Below the pieces are notes generated by a model, which ran no database searches, was not told the origin of the DNA, and worked only from the letters and a program-made list of their open reading frames with translations. Shown here in pieces: positions 36,040 to 47,200 of a stretch of DNA of 64,000 nt. How positions within the stretch are numbered: position 1 is the stretch's first letter; the number at the start of each line of letters is the position of its first letter. The translations under genes and the position numbers were made by a program. Location: NCBI GenBank assembly GCA_965662045.1, contig CBFIGE010000009.1, positions 1 to 64,000 of the forward strand, in the 5' to 3' direction. The stretch is from UBA3478 sp965662045. GTDB lineage: Bacteria; Bacteroidota; Bacteroidia; Flavobacteriales; Flavobacteriaceae.

Positions 36040-38139
36040 TTAACGTACAAACGCATTGGCCATTCCGCCATCAACATTGATGATGTTTCCTGTTGATTTA
36101 TCAAGTATACCCACAAAAGAGAATACGCCATTTGCAATATCTTCAGGTCTGATAATTTCATTTAATAAGTTTCTTTTTGCATAAAATGCTGGTAATTCTT
36201 CAACCGTAATTCCATTTGCTTTTGCTCTACCTTCGGCCCAAGCACCTTCCCAGATTTTGCTTCCAACAATAACACCATCGGGATTTACTGTATTAACTCT
36301 TATTTTATCCTTGGCTAATTCGGCGGCCAGCAATCTTACCATGTGTTGTTGCGCCGCCTTGGCCGTGCCATAAGCAACATTATTGGGTCCCGCAACTAAT
36401 CCGTTTTTACTGGCTATTGAAATAAAATCGCCTCCGAGACCTTGATTTCGCATAATTGAAGTAGCCTGTTTTGCTAAATCAAACTGCCCTTTTACCAAGA
36501 TGTTCTGTAAGATATTCCAATCTTTATCCGTAGTATCTTCCAATGCTTTAGAAATTGCCAAGCCTGCGCTATGTACTATAATATCTACTCCACCAAATTC
36601 TAGTACTGCTTTCTTATAAGCACTTTCGATGGATTCAGTATTTGTTACGTCGCAAATAGCGTATGTAGAAATATCCCTTTTGTATGTGGCGTGGGCCTCA
36701 ACTAAACTCTGCTCATTGATATCGGTTAAAACAACATTGGCACCCTCGGCAGCCAATTTATCGGCAATGGCCTTGCCAATTCCGCCACCTGCTCCCGTAA
36801 CCAAAGCTACTTTACGCGACAACGGCTGCTCTTTTGGCATTCGCTGTAATTTAGCTTCTTCCAACAACCAGTACTCAATATCAAAAGCTTCCTGTCTTGG
36901 CAAAGAAGTATATTCTGTAATCGCCTCCGCGCCACGCATCACATTAATGGCATTCACGTAAAATTCATTGGCGACCCTTGTCGTCTGCTTATTTTTGGCA
37001 AAGCTGAACATGCCCACACCGGGATAAATAATAATCACAGGGTTTGCATCACGCACAGCCGGACTATTATCTTTCTTACAAGTATCATAATACGCCTTGT
37101 ATTCTTTTCGGTACTGCTCAAAAGCAGGTTCTAGTTTTGCAAGTACTTTGGATGCATCAGTCAAATTTTCATTGGCATCTAATTGTAATACTAAAGGCTG
37201 AATTTTTGTCCGTAAAAAGTGATCGGGGCACGAAGTACCCATCGGTGCCAAACGTGCTAGGTCGTTACTGTTGATATATGCAAGAACAACATCATTATCA
37301 TTAAAATGACCGATCATTCGCGCTTCGGAAGAGCATAGGCCTCTTAACAAAGGCATTATCTGAGCTGCTTTGGATGCGCGCTCATCTGCAGGTAGTGATT
37401 GTATTTTTTGTCCACCAAAAACACTTCCTTTTTCTTTTATCTTTTTCTCATTAAACTCTGAGGCCATTTCAATGACTTCAAGGCTATTCATGTATGACTC
37501 ATAGGAAGTGTCGCCCCAAGTGAAAAGTCCGTGGCTTCCTAATACAATACCTCTAATACCAGGGTTGTCATTCAAACATTTTTCGAGTTGCAATCCCAAA
37601 TCAAAACCCGGTCGTTGCCAAGGCACCCAACCCATGGTATCGCCCCAGATTTCTTTGGTTACCTTCTCACTATCTTTTGCAGCCGCAACCGCTATCAGTG
37701 CATCGGGATGTAAGTGATCAATATGTTTGAATGGCAATAATCCATGCAATGGGGTATCTATAGAAGGTGCTTTGCTGTCCAAATCATATATGCAATGGTC
37801 GAAAAGCCCTACCATGCGGTCCTCGTCCGAAAGTCCGCCATACACATTTTTTAGATTTCGTAACCGTTCGGTGTACAGTCCCGCTATCCCGGATTTTGTC
37901 AGTGTACCTATGTCGCCCCCGGATCCCTTGATCCACATAACCTCGACCTCTTGGTTGGTCAATGGGTCTTTTTCTATAGTCTTGCAACTGGTGTTTCCTC
38001 CGCCATAATTGGTAATACGAAGGTCGCTTCCCAAAATGTTGGATCGATAAAGAAATAGGCCAACTTGATCATCGCCAAATTCAGCTGCTTTTTGCTCGTC
38101 CCATAAGTAATCTACGTATTTAAAAGTTTCCGTTTTCAT
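36040..38139 (-). CDS. Bifunctional rhamnulose-1-phosphate aldolase / short-chain dehydrogenase
   Basis: A 699-residue fusion. The N-terminal class II aldolase domain (about 1-420) shows metal-His segments FKHIDHLHPDALIAVAA and LGSHGLFTWGDTSY. The C-terminal SDR domain (about 435-699) has the nucleotide motif ALVTGAGGGIGKAIADKL and catalytic YGTAKAAQQH. The aldolase splits L-rhamnulose-1-phosphate into DHAP and L-lactaldehyde, and the dehydrogenase half is thought to oxidise lactaldehyde to lactate. It is the first gene of the catabolic operon, with an operator-like motif upstream. Confidence 0.92.
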   Translation of the reverse strand: MKTETFKYVDYLWDEQKAAEFGDDQVGLFLYRSNILGSDLRITNYGGGNTSCKTIEKDPLTNQEVEVMWIKGSGGDIGTLTKSGIAGLYTERLRNLKNVYGGLSDEDRMVGLFDHCIYDLDSKAPSIDTPLHGLLPFKHIDHLHPDALIAVAAAKDSEKVTKEIWGDTMGWVPWQRPGFDLGLQLEKCLNDNPGIRGIVLGSHGLFTWGDTSYESYMNSLEVIEMASEFNEKKIKEKGSVFGGQKIQSLPADERASKAAQIMPLLRGLCSSEARMIGHFNDNDVVLAYINSNDLARLAPMGTSCPDHFLRTKIQPLVLQLDANENLTDASKVLAKLEPAFEQYRKEYKAYYDTCKKDNSPAVRDANPVIIIYPGVGMFSFAKNKQTTRVANEFYVNAINVMRGAEAITEYTSLPRQEAFDIEYWLLEEAKLQRMPKEQPLSRKVALVTGAGGGIGKAIADKLAAEGANVVLTDINEQSLVEAHATYKRDISTYAICDVTNTESIESAYKKAVLEFGGVDIIVHSAGLAISKALEDTTDKDWNILQNILVKGQFDLAKQATSIMRNQGLGGDFISIASKNGLVAGPNNVAYGTAKAAQQHMVRLLAAELAKDKIRVNTVNPDGVIVGSKIWEGAWAEGRAKANGITVEELPAFYAKRNLLNEIIRPEDIANGVFSFVGILDKSTGNIINVDGGMANAFVR

Positions 38140-38194
38140 TTGAATCTTTTTCTAAATTGTATCAACCAAATCTAGGGATAAACTTTGTTTGAAG

Positions 38195-38214
38195 TGTTCT
38201 GTACCGTTCTGACA
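38195..38214. promoter_or_regulatory. Candidate GntR/RhaR operator upstream of the rhamnose operon
   Basis: tgttctgtaccgttct at 38195 shares a core with two sites between the divergent GH78 genes (44034 and 44128, complement). It lies 56-75 bp upstream of the aldolase start and between it and the GntR gene. Confidence 0.6.
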
Positions 38215-38261
38215 TAATTAGAAAGAGCGGACAAGCAACAATTGCAATCTCACAGCCCTTA

Positions 38262-39284
38262 TTAGAGCGATTTTCTATGAATCACATAAAATGGATTCTC
38301 CAATTGGAGTTTTTCCTTTTTAAGAATTAATTGCGCCGCCTGTTTGCCCAATTGTTCAAAGTCGGTGGAGATGACGGTGATACCGTCCAGTAAAATTTCT
38401 TTGAGAGGCGTATCGTTATAGGAGATAATTCCCACATCTATTCCGAGTGCCAATTTGGTTTCTTTGATCTTTTTGATCAAGATGACTAAGTCGTTCTCCA
38501 TTAGGTTGATGTAAGTCGTGTTTTTCTCGATTTCTTCCTTTTCAATTTCCTCGACAATATTAAAATCATAGGCAAACTCTGCGCAAAATTTTATAAATCC
38601 CTTTTTTATTTCAAGAGGATGATAGGTTCTTTTCCGAAGGCATAATTTTAGCTGCTTGTATTTTTTTAATTCGGGGTTCAGATCCACCAAGGCCGAATAG
38701 ATATCCTTGTCAAAATTCTGATAGACACATGCAACTTTTTGGCCAAGTTGTTCTACCTTTTTATCAAGGATTACCAACTTTTCTTGGGGAATATTTTTAT
38801 GGATAAAATCGACAAGGTCGTCCCCGCCTTCCTCAAAATGACAGATGATGGCGTAGTGGGTGTAATCCCTAGATTTACTAGCTCCTATCAGCTGTTTAAA
38901 TTGTCGGTAGTTGTTCTCATAGATGAAAAAATCAATGGTAGCATGATCCCCTAGTTCTTTCGCAAAGGCATCGTAGATTATTTTCTTGTGCGTGCTCAGT
39001 TTATTGAAAAGTAAAAAAACCTTGGCCTTTAGTTCCAGGTCGTCGTTTTTTATATAGTAGCCTTTTCCGGGAACGGATTCGATCAACTTCATTCCCTTTA
39101 AATGGTCGTATGCCCTGACAATGGTATCCCTAGAAATATCGAATTCGATTAAGAGTTCGTTTACCGAAGGCAGCTTATCGTTTTTTTTGATGTCGCCGTT
39201 CTCTATTGCAGCAAAAATCGAGTTGATGATCTGTTTGTACTTCGGAATCTTGGAGTCCTCGATGATGTCAATCAGGTGTAGCAT
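38262..39284 (-). CDS. GntR-family regulator with LacI-type ligand domain (rhamnose regulator)
   Basis: A 340-residue regulator. Residues 1-75 form a GntR winged helix (KYKQIINSIFAAIENGDIKK, LPSVNELLIEFDISRDTIVR, SVPGKGYYI). The rest resembles a periplasmic-binding-protein fold as in LacI proteins (ending GKQAAQLILKKEKLQLENPF). It is transcribed in the same direction as, and just upstream of, the rhamnose operon. It most likely senses rhamnose or rhamnulose and binds the TGTTCTGTAC-type sites; the inducer is inferred only from context. Confidence 0.85.
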   Translation of the reverse strand: MLHLIDIIEDSKIPKYKQIINSIFAAIENGDIKKNDKLPSVNELLIEFDISRDTIVRAYDHLKGMKLIESVPGKGYYIKNDDLELKAKVFLLFNKLSTHKKIIYDAFAKELGDHATIDFFIYENNYRQFKQLIGASKSRDYTHYAIICHFEEGGDDLVDFIHKNIPQEKLVILDKKVEQLGQKVACVYQNFDKDIYSALVDLNPELKKYKQLKLCLRKRTYHPLEIKKGFIKFCAEFAYDFNIVEEIEKEEIEKNTTYINLMENDLVILIKKIKETKLALGIDVGIISYNDTPLKEILLDGITVISTDFEQLGKQAAQLILKKEKLQLENPFYVIHRKSL

Positions 39285-39395
39285 GATAGGAAAACATTAG
39301 GCTTTTCAATATACCAATATTATATGGTACAAAATTTTATTATGTTTTGCGAACAGCTACCAATTCTTTAAGTGCATAACCTGTTGAAATATCGA

Positions 39396-41531
39396 TTATT
39401 GAACCACTATTCTAACCCTATCTAAATTTCGAATCAGAGTAAAAGGAGTTTCTGTATCGCCCTCTCTTTGCGAAGCTACCCGAAGCGTTACGAAATAAGT
39501 GCCGGATTTTACATAGGTATGTTCAGCTTTCAAGGAAACTGTATTCTTTGAACCGTCAACATCGGCTTTATCTAAGAAGGTACCTTCTCCATCAAAGTCC
39601 CATTCCGCGTAAACAATTTTACCTGCATTGTCCGGTAGTTTTATCGTTGCAGAAAAGTTCACTTTTTCTCCACTTGTGATATCGGTGCGCTTGCCACCAT
39701 TCACTTGCAAATCGATGACGGGTTGAATTCCTTTGCGTTCTTCGGCAGTACTAGGTAACACTACTTGACCGTCAACTACTTTATAAACCGTATTTTTTGG
39801 AGGCTCGATACCCTTTTCCACCCAAGCACTCAAGTCCAACAAAGCCTGTTGAAGCACCCCTAGATAACTGACAAAATGCGTTGGGTCACCGGGATTGGCA
39901 AAATCGGCATGGTTGGCATGATCGGTAAAATAGAGCCTGAATTTATCGTCAATAGTATCCCCCAATTGTTCTTTTATGCGATCTCGATACCAATCGGACT
40001 GCCAAGGGTATGCCTCGGTATCCCATAAGGACCCCAACAAGATCATTTTGCCATCAAACTTGCCTACGGGCAAGGATCCCACCGTAGATTGCGTGAACAA
40101 TGGGCCGATGAGCATAGGGCGTTGCGGATAAATGGGGTTGTTCTCTGTATCTCTAAATTGACCCCAAACTGTGTATTCTGGCCCTGGCACCTGATGCCTA
40201 TGATACGTTTGTGCCGCCAAATAGTTTGAGTTGTCAATTTGAACCTCATCCCCAACTTTTAATTGGCTAGAGACATTAGGGTCTGACATTCCCAGCACAA
40301 TGATATCACCTTCAATGGCTTTGGCTGCCAGTTCCTTTCCTTTTTGAGGACCTGAAAGCACCATGAGTTCACCACCTAGAAATTGTACCTCGGGCAGTTT
40401 AGTCGCTAATTGAAAAGCAATTGGAATTGTATCTGCCTTAGTGTCTAGATTTCTCCATGCGGAATCTGCACTTCCTCTGGCCTCTCCGGGATTATCGCCC
40501 AATTCCAGTCCCATTTCAAAGGCTATCTTTTTGGTAATTATTTTTTGGATAACGGCCTTTTCCTGCAAACGATCCTTTGCCAATGATTCGGGATTATCGG
40601 CTCCCAAGTATCCCGCCTTTGTCCAGAAATCGGTAAAATAGGCACCATCGGCCATACGCATTCCCCCATATATTGCTGGAAAAGCATGGATGCCCATGTT
40701 CTTGTAATTAAACCAAGCTGCTATGGGGAAGCCCATTTGGGTAACTTCTTTTAAAGCTGCCTTCTCTTCTTCATTTAATCCAGCATACATATCGCCGCTA
40801 CCTCCCGGTTCTATTGCATCTACGATTTGTGGGAGCTTATGCTGTAAGACTCGCATGGCATGCATACGGACACTGAATACATTAGGGATGGCCATGGGAG
40901 AACCTAGAACAAAAGGAACTACTCCGTCCCAGACGCCACTTGTGTTTTCCGCTCCGCCAACGGTTCTATATGCACCGCCACTACCACCAAAAGCATAGCC
41001 ATAAGTTCGATGTTCTCCAAAAAGTTCAGCGGCTTTTACTTTGGAATATTGGGCCACCGCTGCATTTGCCTTATAAGCACCGATGGTCGGATCCGGTGCC
41101 ATTACCCCGGCATCGGCACCTCCTCCGTTGGTCTCAATAAAATAGGACCCGTGCAAAATGGCAAAACTTATTTTATCGGCTTCGCCACCTTCGTTGTTTT
41201 GAGATAGGTTTTCATTGTCAGGTACCGGGGTGATATATTGAAAGAACCGACTTTGGTAGTTTTCCTTTTCAGGAAAGTAGAAGGAGAATTTAGTGTCACT
41301 ACCTTCAAAGCCTCCGTGAACGTATAGGTGTTTTATTGGTTCGGTTCGCCATTCCTCTACATCTATATACGGTTTACTGAACATGGAGTCTTGTTGAATT
41401 GTAAATAATGGTAAATCAGTTTTATTGAGATTCCCTTTCGTATTTTTCGATTCGATATTTCCATTTGCACAAACTATCATGGTAGATAACAATACCATGA
41501 ATTTCACTTGAACTAAAATCGTTTTTTTCAT
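39396..41531 (-). CDS. Secreted alpha/beta-hydrolase-like protein with C-terminal PKD domain
   Basis: A 711-residue exported protein (N-terminal signal peptide to about residue 24). The nucleophile elbow is probably YGYAFGGSGGAYRTVGG (about 175), and a late DHANHADFANPGD may supply the catalytic His. The C-terminal 100 residues are a PKD-like Ig domain (YAEWDFDGEGTFLDKADVDG, then HTYVKSGTYFVTLRV). It may be an esterase acting on acylated polysaccharide; I cannot name the family. It lies 11 bp behind the rhamnosidase gene, so the two are co-transcribed. Confidence 0.65.
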   Translation of the reverse strand: MKKTILVQVKFMVLLSTMIVCANGNIESKNTKGNLNKTDLPLFTIQQDSMFSKPYIDVEEWRTEPIKHLYVHGGFEGSDTKFSFYFPEKENYQSRFFQYITPVPDNENLSQNNEGGEADKISFAILHGSYFIETNGGGADAGVMAPDPTIGAYKANAAVAQYSKVKAAELFGEHRTYGYAFGGSGGAYRTVGGAENTSGVWDGVVPFVLGSPMAIPNVFSVRMHAMRVLQHKLPQIVDAIEPGGSGDMYAGLNEEEKAALKEVTQMGFPIAAWFNYKNMGIHAFPAIYGGMRMADGAYFTDFWTKAGYLGADNPESLAKDRLQEKAVIQKIITKKIAFEMGLELGDNPGEARGSADSAWRNLDTKADTIPIAFQLATKLPEVQFLGGELMVLSGPQKGKELAAKAIEGDIIVLGMSDPNVSSQLKVGDEVQIDNSNYLAAQTYHRHQVPGPEYTVWGQFRDTENNPIYPQRPMLIGPLFTQSTVGSLPVGKFDGKMILLGSLWDTEAYPWQSDWYRDRIKEQLGDTIDDKFRLYFTDHANHADFANPGDPTHFVSYLGVLQQALLDLSAWVEKGIEPPKNTVYKVVDGQVVLPSTAEERKGIQPVIDLQVNGGKRTDITSGEKVNFSATIKLPDNAGKIVYAEWDFDGEGTFLDKADVDGSKNTVSLKAEHTYVKSGTYFVTLRVASQREGDTETPFTLIRNLDRVRIVVQ

Positions 41532-41542
41532 TTCTATGTTCT

Positions 41543-43939
41543 TTATAATTTCAAAATATTTTCACCACTCGTTAGCGGATAAGTTTTATCCTTCCAAATA
41601 AAGTTGCCCGTTATGCCGGAAGGCAGATTTATGGTCGCATTTAATTTTTTAGATAATTTATAATTGACTGCTATTTTCCCTTCAGGATGTGGCATTTCTC
41701 CACCAATATTTTTTATATCTCCCAGATGAGGTTCGATCTTCACCGTCTTAAAATTGGGCGAGGCACTATCAATGCCCAAAATGGTCCTAAAAAACTCAAT
41801 ATTGGGACTTGAACCCCATGCATGGCAATCGGAACGCGTCGTATTTGCATCGGTATCTTCTGCCCAAGTGGTCAATCCGGCGGCGATATGATCCCGCCAA
41901 ACATCCAACCAGTTTAGATATTCATTTCCTAAACCTGCTTTTACCAATGCTTGATGAATGTAGTATTTAAAGTAAATGGAGGCTGGGGTCAGATCAGGGT
42001 TTCTTAAAATTTGATTTCCCATTTCGGTAGCTTTGGAGTCCGCTACCAGTCCGGTTAAGATGGCCAGTGCATTCGTATGTTGCGAAAATGTATCCTTATT
42101 GCTATTGTCCGCGAAAAGCTGCTTTGATTCGTCCCAGTATTTGGCGACAATGGTTTTTGAGAGTTGCTCTATCTTAGATTGATAGTTAATGGCAAATGCT
42201 TCCATCCCTAACTCGCTTTCCAGTCCTTTGGCATTTTGATAGCCTGTTAAAAGTTGGATGTCAAGCAATGCTGACGAGCCATCTTTCCCTAAAGGGGGCA
42301 TACCTCTTTGCCAATCACTAACCCAGTCGGAAAATGTCCAACTTGGCAGGTTTTTTAACGAACCATCTGCTTCTTGAAAACCTTCAAAATAGTTGAGTAC
42401 CTGTCTTGCACCAGGAAGTTTGTTTTTAATAAAATCCCTGTCATTGCCATACATCATGTAGTCGTTCAGCATCCCGATATACCATAGGGAAAAGGGAGTG
42501 ATAATCTGGGCGTTTTGGGTCGGGTAGCGACTTAGGGTAATGCCTTCTGGTTGCCTTGAAAAATTCATTAGGTCTAGGGCATGTTTTACCAATCGGTCGT
42601 CCCCACTATTGTATAATGACACCATCGCTTGAATACGGGTATCGCCGATGTATTGCAGTTGCTCCCAATAGGGGCAATCCATATAAGTATCCATGGCGCA
42701 GAGCTTGGCGGTACGCCAACCGATGTCCATCATTTTGTCAATTTCGGGTATTGAGGTTTCGAGTATTGCGTTCATTTGGAACGGATAACCCACGGCGGTG
42801 GAAAAAATATCGTTGACTACTAAGGCTTCTTTCTGTGTGGCTATATCAAGCTGTACATATCTAAAGGTGCGATACGACAGTGGGACAAATTCTTGGAAAC
42901 TGGCCCCGTTGGAAATGATGCTATCTTTTCTTCCCAAAATCGATTTTCCTTCGACCTCGTTTCTATTTCCTTTCTTGTTTCCATCAGCATACAGGGCCTC
43001 GGCATAGGTCAACGCTATTACGGCTTCTTTTCCGCCTGTAAAATTCAAGGTAGGGTAGGCATTCGTTAAATAGGATTGATTCAATAAAATCGATACAGAA
43101 GTGTTCGGTGGAATTTCAAATGCCATTTTTTCCTTCGGAAAGCTGTTCGGTGCTTTAACGCCATCCACTTTGGAAGAGGCTGCAAACCTTTGGTAAACCG
43201 CCTCCATCTGTGGTAAGTTGCTGGGTAGCAACCGCCAAGAATTTCCGGCATCGAGCCCTATGGTGTTCCTTGGAATTCCGGGCGAAATGGGTTGGGCATT
43301 TTTCCATTTGCTATCATCAAAAGAACCGGTTTTCCAGTCCAAGTGCTTTTTGGTCATATCCACTTTTTCGCCCGGGCCGGCTACATAATAGCCCGGTAAC
43401 AACAATTGCCCTGGCCGGGGCATATAGTCGCTTATCAGAATTGGGCTATAGCTGGTATCCTCAATACATTTCCAACTGTCATTTGTGTTTATTATCGAGC
43501 TTTGTTTGTCGATACCTTGCATGATCAGGCCGGTATTAAAAGATCGCTGTACCTCCCTGCGGTGCGGCCCTTCGTTCCAAACTTTGGCCGCTAGGGTGTT
43601 AGCCCCCTGTTTTAGAACCGATGCCAAATCCAAAGCATCGAAATACCAATGCGATTCATCGCCTTTGGCCGGCCCTCGGGCCACCAAAGAATCGTTTACG
43701 TACAATTCGTACTGATTGTCCGCAGAAATGTAAACCGGAAAGGAATTAGGAAGCGATTCCATTTCGAACTGCTTTCGGAACAGGTATACCCCATAGTCCT
43801 TCCCATTGGTATCAGGTACCTGTACCCATTGGGCCTTCCACATTTTTTGGGAGAATTCGGGTACTACTTCTTGGGCGAAGCTTTGGCAGGAAAAATACAA
43901 GGCGAATAAAAATAGCAGGGCTTTCAAGGTTTTTCTCAT
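41543..43939 (-). CDS. Alpha-L-rhamnosidase, GH78 (short form)
   Basis: A 798-residue secreted protein with signal peptide MRKTLKALLFLFALYFSCQSFA; I use the ATG at 43939 because the codon at 43945 is TTG. N-terminal beta-sandwiches lead to the (alpha/alpha)6 barrel with DTYMDCPYWEQLQYIGDTRI (the GH78 acid-loop region), WTFSDWVSDWQRGMP and a C-terminal sandwich beginning near HAWGSSPNIEFFR. It removes terminal alpha-L-rhamnose. It is divergent from the second GH78 gene, with operator-like motifs between them. Confidence 0.88.
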   Translation of the reverse strand: MRKTLKALLFLFALYFSCQSFAQEVVPEFSQKMWKAQWVQVPDTNGKDYGVYLFRKQFEMESLPNSFPVYISADNQYELYVNDSLVARGPAKGDESHWYFDALDLASVLKQGANTLAAKVWNEGPHRREVQRSFNTGLIMQGIDKQSSIINTNDSWKCIEDTSYSPILISDYMPRPGQLLLPGYYVAGPGEKVDMTKKHLDWKTGSFDDSKWKNAQPISPGIPRNTIGLDAGNSWRLLPSNLPQMEAVYQRFAASSKVDGVKAPNSFPKEKMAFEIPPNTSVSILLNQSYLTNAYPTLNFTGGKEAVIALTYAEALYADGNKKGNRNEVEGKSILGRKDSIISNGASFQEFVPLSYRTFRYVQLDIATQKEALVVNDIFSTAVGYPFQMNAILETSIPEIDKMMDIGWRTAKLCAMDTYMDCPYWEQLQYIGDTRIQAMVSLYNSGDDRLVKHALDLMNFSRQPEGITLSRYPTQNAQIITPFSLWYIGMLNDYMMYGNDRDFIKNKLPGARQVLNYFEGFQEADGSLKNLPSWTFSDWVSDWQRGMPPLGKDGSSALLDIQLLTGYQNAKGLESELGMEAFAINYQSKIEQLSKTIVAKYWDESKQLFADNSNKDTFSQHTNALAILTGLVADSKATEMGNQILRNPDLTPASIYFKYYIHQALVKAGLGNEYLNWLDVWRDHIAAGLTTWAEDTDANTTRSDCHAWGSSPNIEFFRTILGIDSASPNFKTVKIEPHLGDIKNIGGEMPHPEGKIAVNYKLSKKLNATINLPSGITGNFIWKDKTYPLTSGENILKL

Positions 43940-44033
43940 TTTCAAGGAGTTGGTAAGGCTATATACGGAACCAAAGTCAATTTACTGAATTCATTAGTAT
44001 CCTGTCAAATGTAGTTATCGTTTTTTGCATAGG

Positions 44034-44054
44034 TGTTCTGTACTGTTTGGTACA
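44034..44054. promoter_or_regulatory. Candidate GntR operator 1 between GH78 genes
   Basis: tgttctgtactgttt at 44034 continues into ggtaca, making a near-palindrome tgtac-n6-gtaca (44039-44054). It shares its core with 38195. Confidence 0.6.
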
Positions 44055-44127
44055 TTCCTGGAATTTTAAATTACATTAGAGCAATCAAATGAGCTATTGA
44101 ATTGTTAGGTTTTGGTTGCAACTTACT

Positions 44128-44142
44128 AACAGTACAGAACAG
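44128..44142. promoter_or_regulatory. Candidate GntR operator 2 between GH78 genes
   Basis: aacagtacagaacag at 44128 is the exact reverse complement of ctgttctgtactgtt, matching site 1 in opposite orientation 65 bp upstream of the 44207 start. Confidence 0.6.
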
Positions 44143-44206
44143 TTTTATAGTGTATTTTGGGTAATCTTGTGTTTATCGTCGCATCCTTTTCAAAAATTGA
44201 ATTAGA

Positions 44207-47200
44207 ATGAAATTAAAGTTTGATTCAAAATATAGCATAGTTTTCTTATTGTGTTTTGTGGTTTTCCCAATGGCAACCCTATGGGCGCAATCCACTCCAA
44301 AACACTTACAGACCGAATATAGAGAAACACCATTGGGTATCGATATCGAAACACCACGGTTCAGTTGGCAAATGGAGACCGATGCCGATCAACATGGCCA
44401 AAGCCAAACAGCGTATCAGATCAAAATGACCGATGAAGCTGGCGAACCGATCTGGGATTCCCAAAAAACCGCAAGCGATATTTCATTGGGAATCTCATAT
44501 TCTGGAGAAGAATTAAAACCGACAACCCGTTATAGTTGGGAATTGACTGTTTGGGACCAACAAGGAAAACCGAATACAGCTTCCTCATGGTTCGAAACCG
44601 GCCTGTTGGATACCAACCCAAATTCTGCCAGATGGAACAACGCCCAATGGATAGGTGGAAGTGAGGAGGACTTGGTATTCTACTCCCATTACCTGTCCGT
44701 CTTCAAAATGGACTATGCCATACAATTGGACGCAACATCGAAAAGCACTAAAGCTTCTTTTGTATTTGGGGGCAACGATGCTCGTTTAATGGATACCGAT
44801 AAAAATATTCAAGGAATCGAGGTCAAAAAAGACCAAAGCTATATCCGTTTTGAACTGGATATTTCAAAGGTAGATGGCACCGAAAATGGCTTGGCTAAGT
44901 TCAATGTGTACCGCGTGGGTTATGCTCCTGATGATAGTAATATTATCCCGTTTCGGTCTTTTGATGTTGCATTAAGCCTTGTCAACAGAGACAACAAGTA
45001 TGATAATCATACTTTTTATGCGGAATGTAATTTTGGATTGTTCGTCGTATATCTCGACGGAACGAAGGAGGAAAATAAAATTATTAAGGATGATGTTGAG
45101 AGTCCTAGTCCGTTCGCACCAAAAGGGTTTAATCTCAATCCCGTAGGTACGGGAAACAATTATATCAGTTTCCCCATGGTAGCCGACATTGGGTTCTATG
45201 CGGAAGCAGGTCAAAAAGCAAATTTTTCAAATGTACATATCCAAAATTTCAGGGAACCATCAAACATTCTTTTTTCCGAAAGTTTGGAATCTGAGGAAAA
45301 CTATCATGGTATTTATGGAGACAAAAAGAACCTCTCAATTTCTGATGGAACTTTTCAAATAGAAGGAGACGAAACCGGCACCCTCATTTTAGCTGACCCC
45401 AGCCAAAATGCCACCCCGATGCTACGAACCGAATTCAAATCAGAAAACAAGAAAATTGTCAAGGCAAGATTGTATGTTACCGCTCGTGGTATTTATGAAA
45501 TGTTTCTAAACGGTAAGCGAGTAGGCGAGGACTATTTTACGCCCGGACTTACCCAATACAACAAAACACACCAATACCAAGCCTATGATGTTACTGACCA
45601 GATTTCGGCCGGGAAAGACAATGCTTTAGGAGCTTTGATAGGCGAGGGCTGGTGGAGCGGCAACATTACGTACAGCGGCGAAAATTGGAACTATTTTGGC
45701 GACCGGCAATCCCTCTTGGCGCAATTGGTCATAACCTATGAAGATGGCACGAAGCAGGCAATTACCACTAATGATTCTGATTGGAAATTATTTACAAATG
45801 GCCCCATTCGCTATGGAAGTTTTTTTCAAGGGGAAGTCTATGATGCTACCAAGGAAAAGGAAATTGAAGATTGGGCAACCGCCGGTTATGATAATAGCGA
45901 ATGGAAAGCTGCGGTTGAAGTGCCATTAACGGGAACCGCCTACCAAAACGAAGATTTCAACTACGACAATCTAAAACTTATCGGACAAATCGGCGAAAGT
46001 CCGTCCATAGTTAAAAGTCTGTCTCCTATCGGCATGGATGAAATTCGCTCTGGGGTTTTTGTGTACGATATGGGGCAGAATATGGTCGGTTTTCCTGAAG
46101 TAAAATTACCGCCGGGAAAAGCAGGCGATACCATTACCCTCAGGTATGCCGAGGTAAAATACCCAGATCTTTCGGAATATGAAGGAAATACAGGAATGGT
46201 CATGCTCGAAAATATTCGCGCTGCCTTGACGCAGGATGTCTACATCAGAAAGGGCGAAGAAGAAACCATACGTCCTCGGTTTACCTTTCATGGGTTTCGG
46301 TACTTAGAGGTTACGGGAGTCGATTCGCCTATTCCCGTGGAAAATGTCAAAGGGCATGTGGTCAGTTCCATTAAAGAATTGGCATCGAATTATGAAACCT
46401 CGAACGAACTGGTCAACAAACTTTGGAAAAATATTACGTGGTCGTTGCGAGGGAATTTTTTATCTATTCCTACGGACACTCCTGCGCGGAACGAGCGTAT
46501 GGGTTGGAGCGGCGATATCAACGTTTTTTCAAAGGCATCGACTTATTTGGCCGATGTAGGGCCGTTTTTGAACAGACATTTGTTGGCCATGCGCGACATT
46601 CAAAGCGCCGATGGAAGATTTACCGATGTGGCCCCGGTCGGTGGGGGTTTCGGGGGAACTCTTTGGGGCAGTGCTGGTATTATCGTCGCTTGGGAAGTTT
46701 ATCAACAGTACGGAGATTTAGAACTGCTTGGGGAACATTACGATGCCATGAAACGCTATGTGGAGTTCCTAAACTCTAAAATTGACCCAGAAACCGGAGT
46801 TTTGAATGAAGGCCCCTTGGGTGATTGGTTGAGTCCCGAAGGGTATAAAAATGAGGATACCGAACTTTGGGCGGTATACCATCTCTATGATTTGGAAATT
46901 TTGACAAAGACTGCCCGACTTTTGGGCAAGACCGAAGATGTCGCCGACTTTGAAAAACAATACCAAGGGCGAAAAGCATTTTTTAATAAAACGTACCTGG
47001 ATAATGCCACTGGAAAAACACTTCATTTGGGTAATCAGGCGATGCGCTTTGGCCCGCCGATACCCGAAGATCGGCAAAAAAAGAAGGGCGATTTTGTAGA
47101 TACACAGGCGTCGTACGCCATTCCCTTGGATCTAAATGTGCTTAACGAGGGCAATTCTCATAAGGCGATCGGTCACTTGGTCGCCTCGATAGAACGAGAA

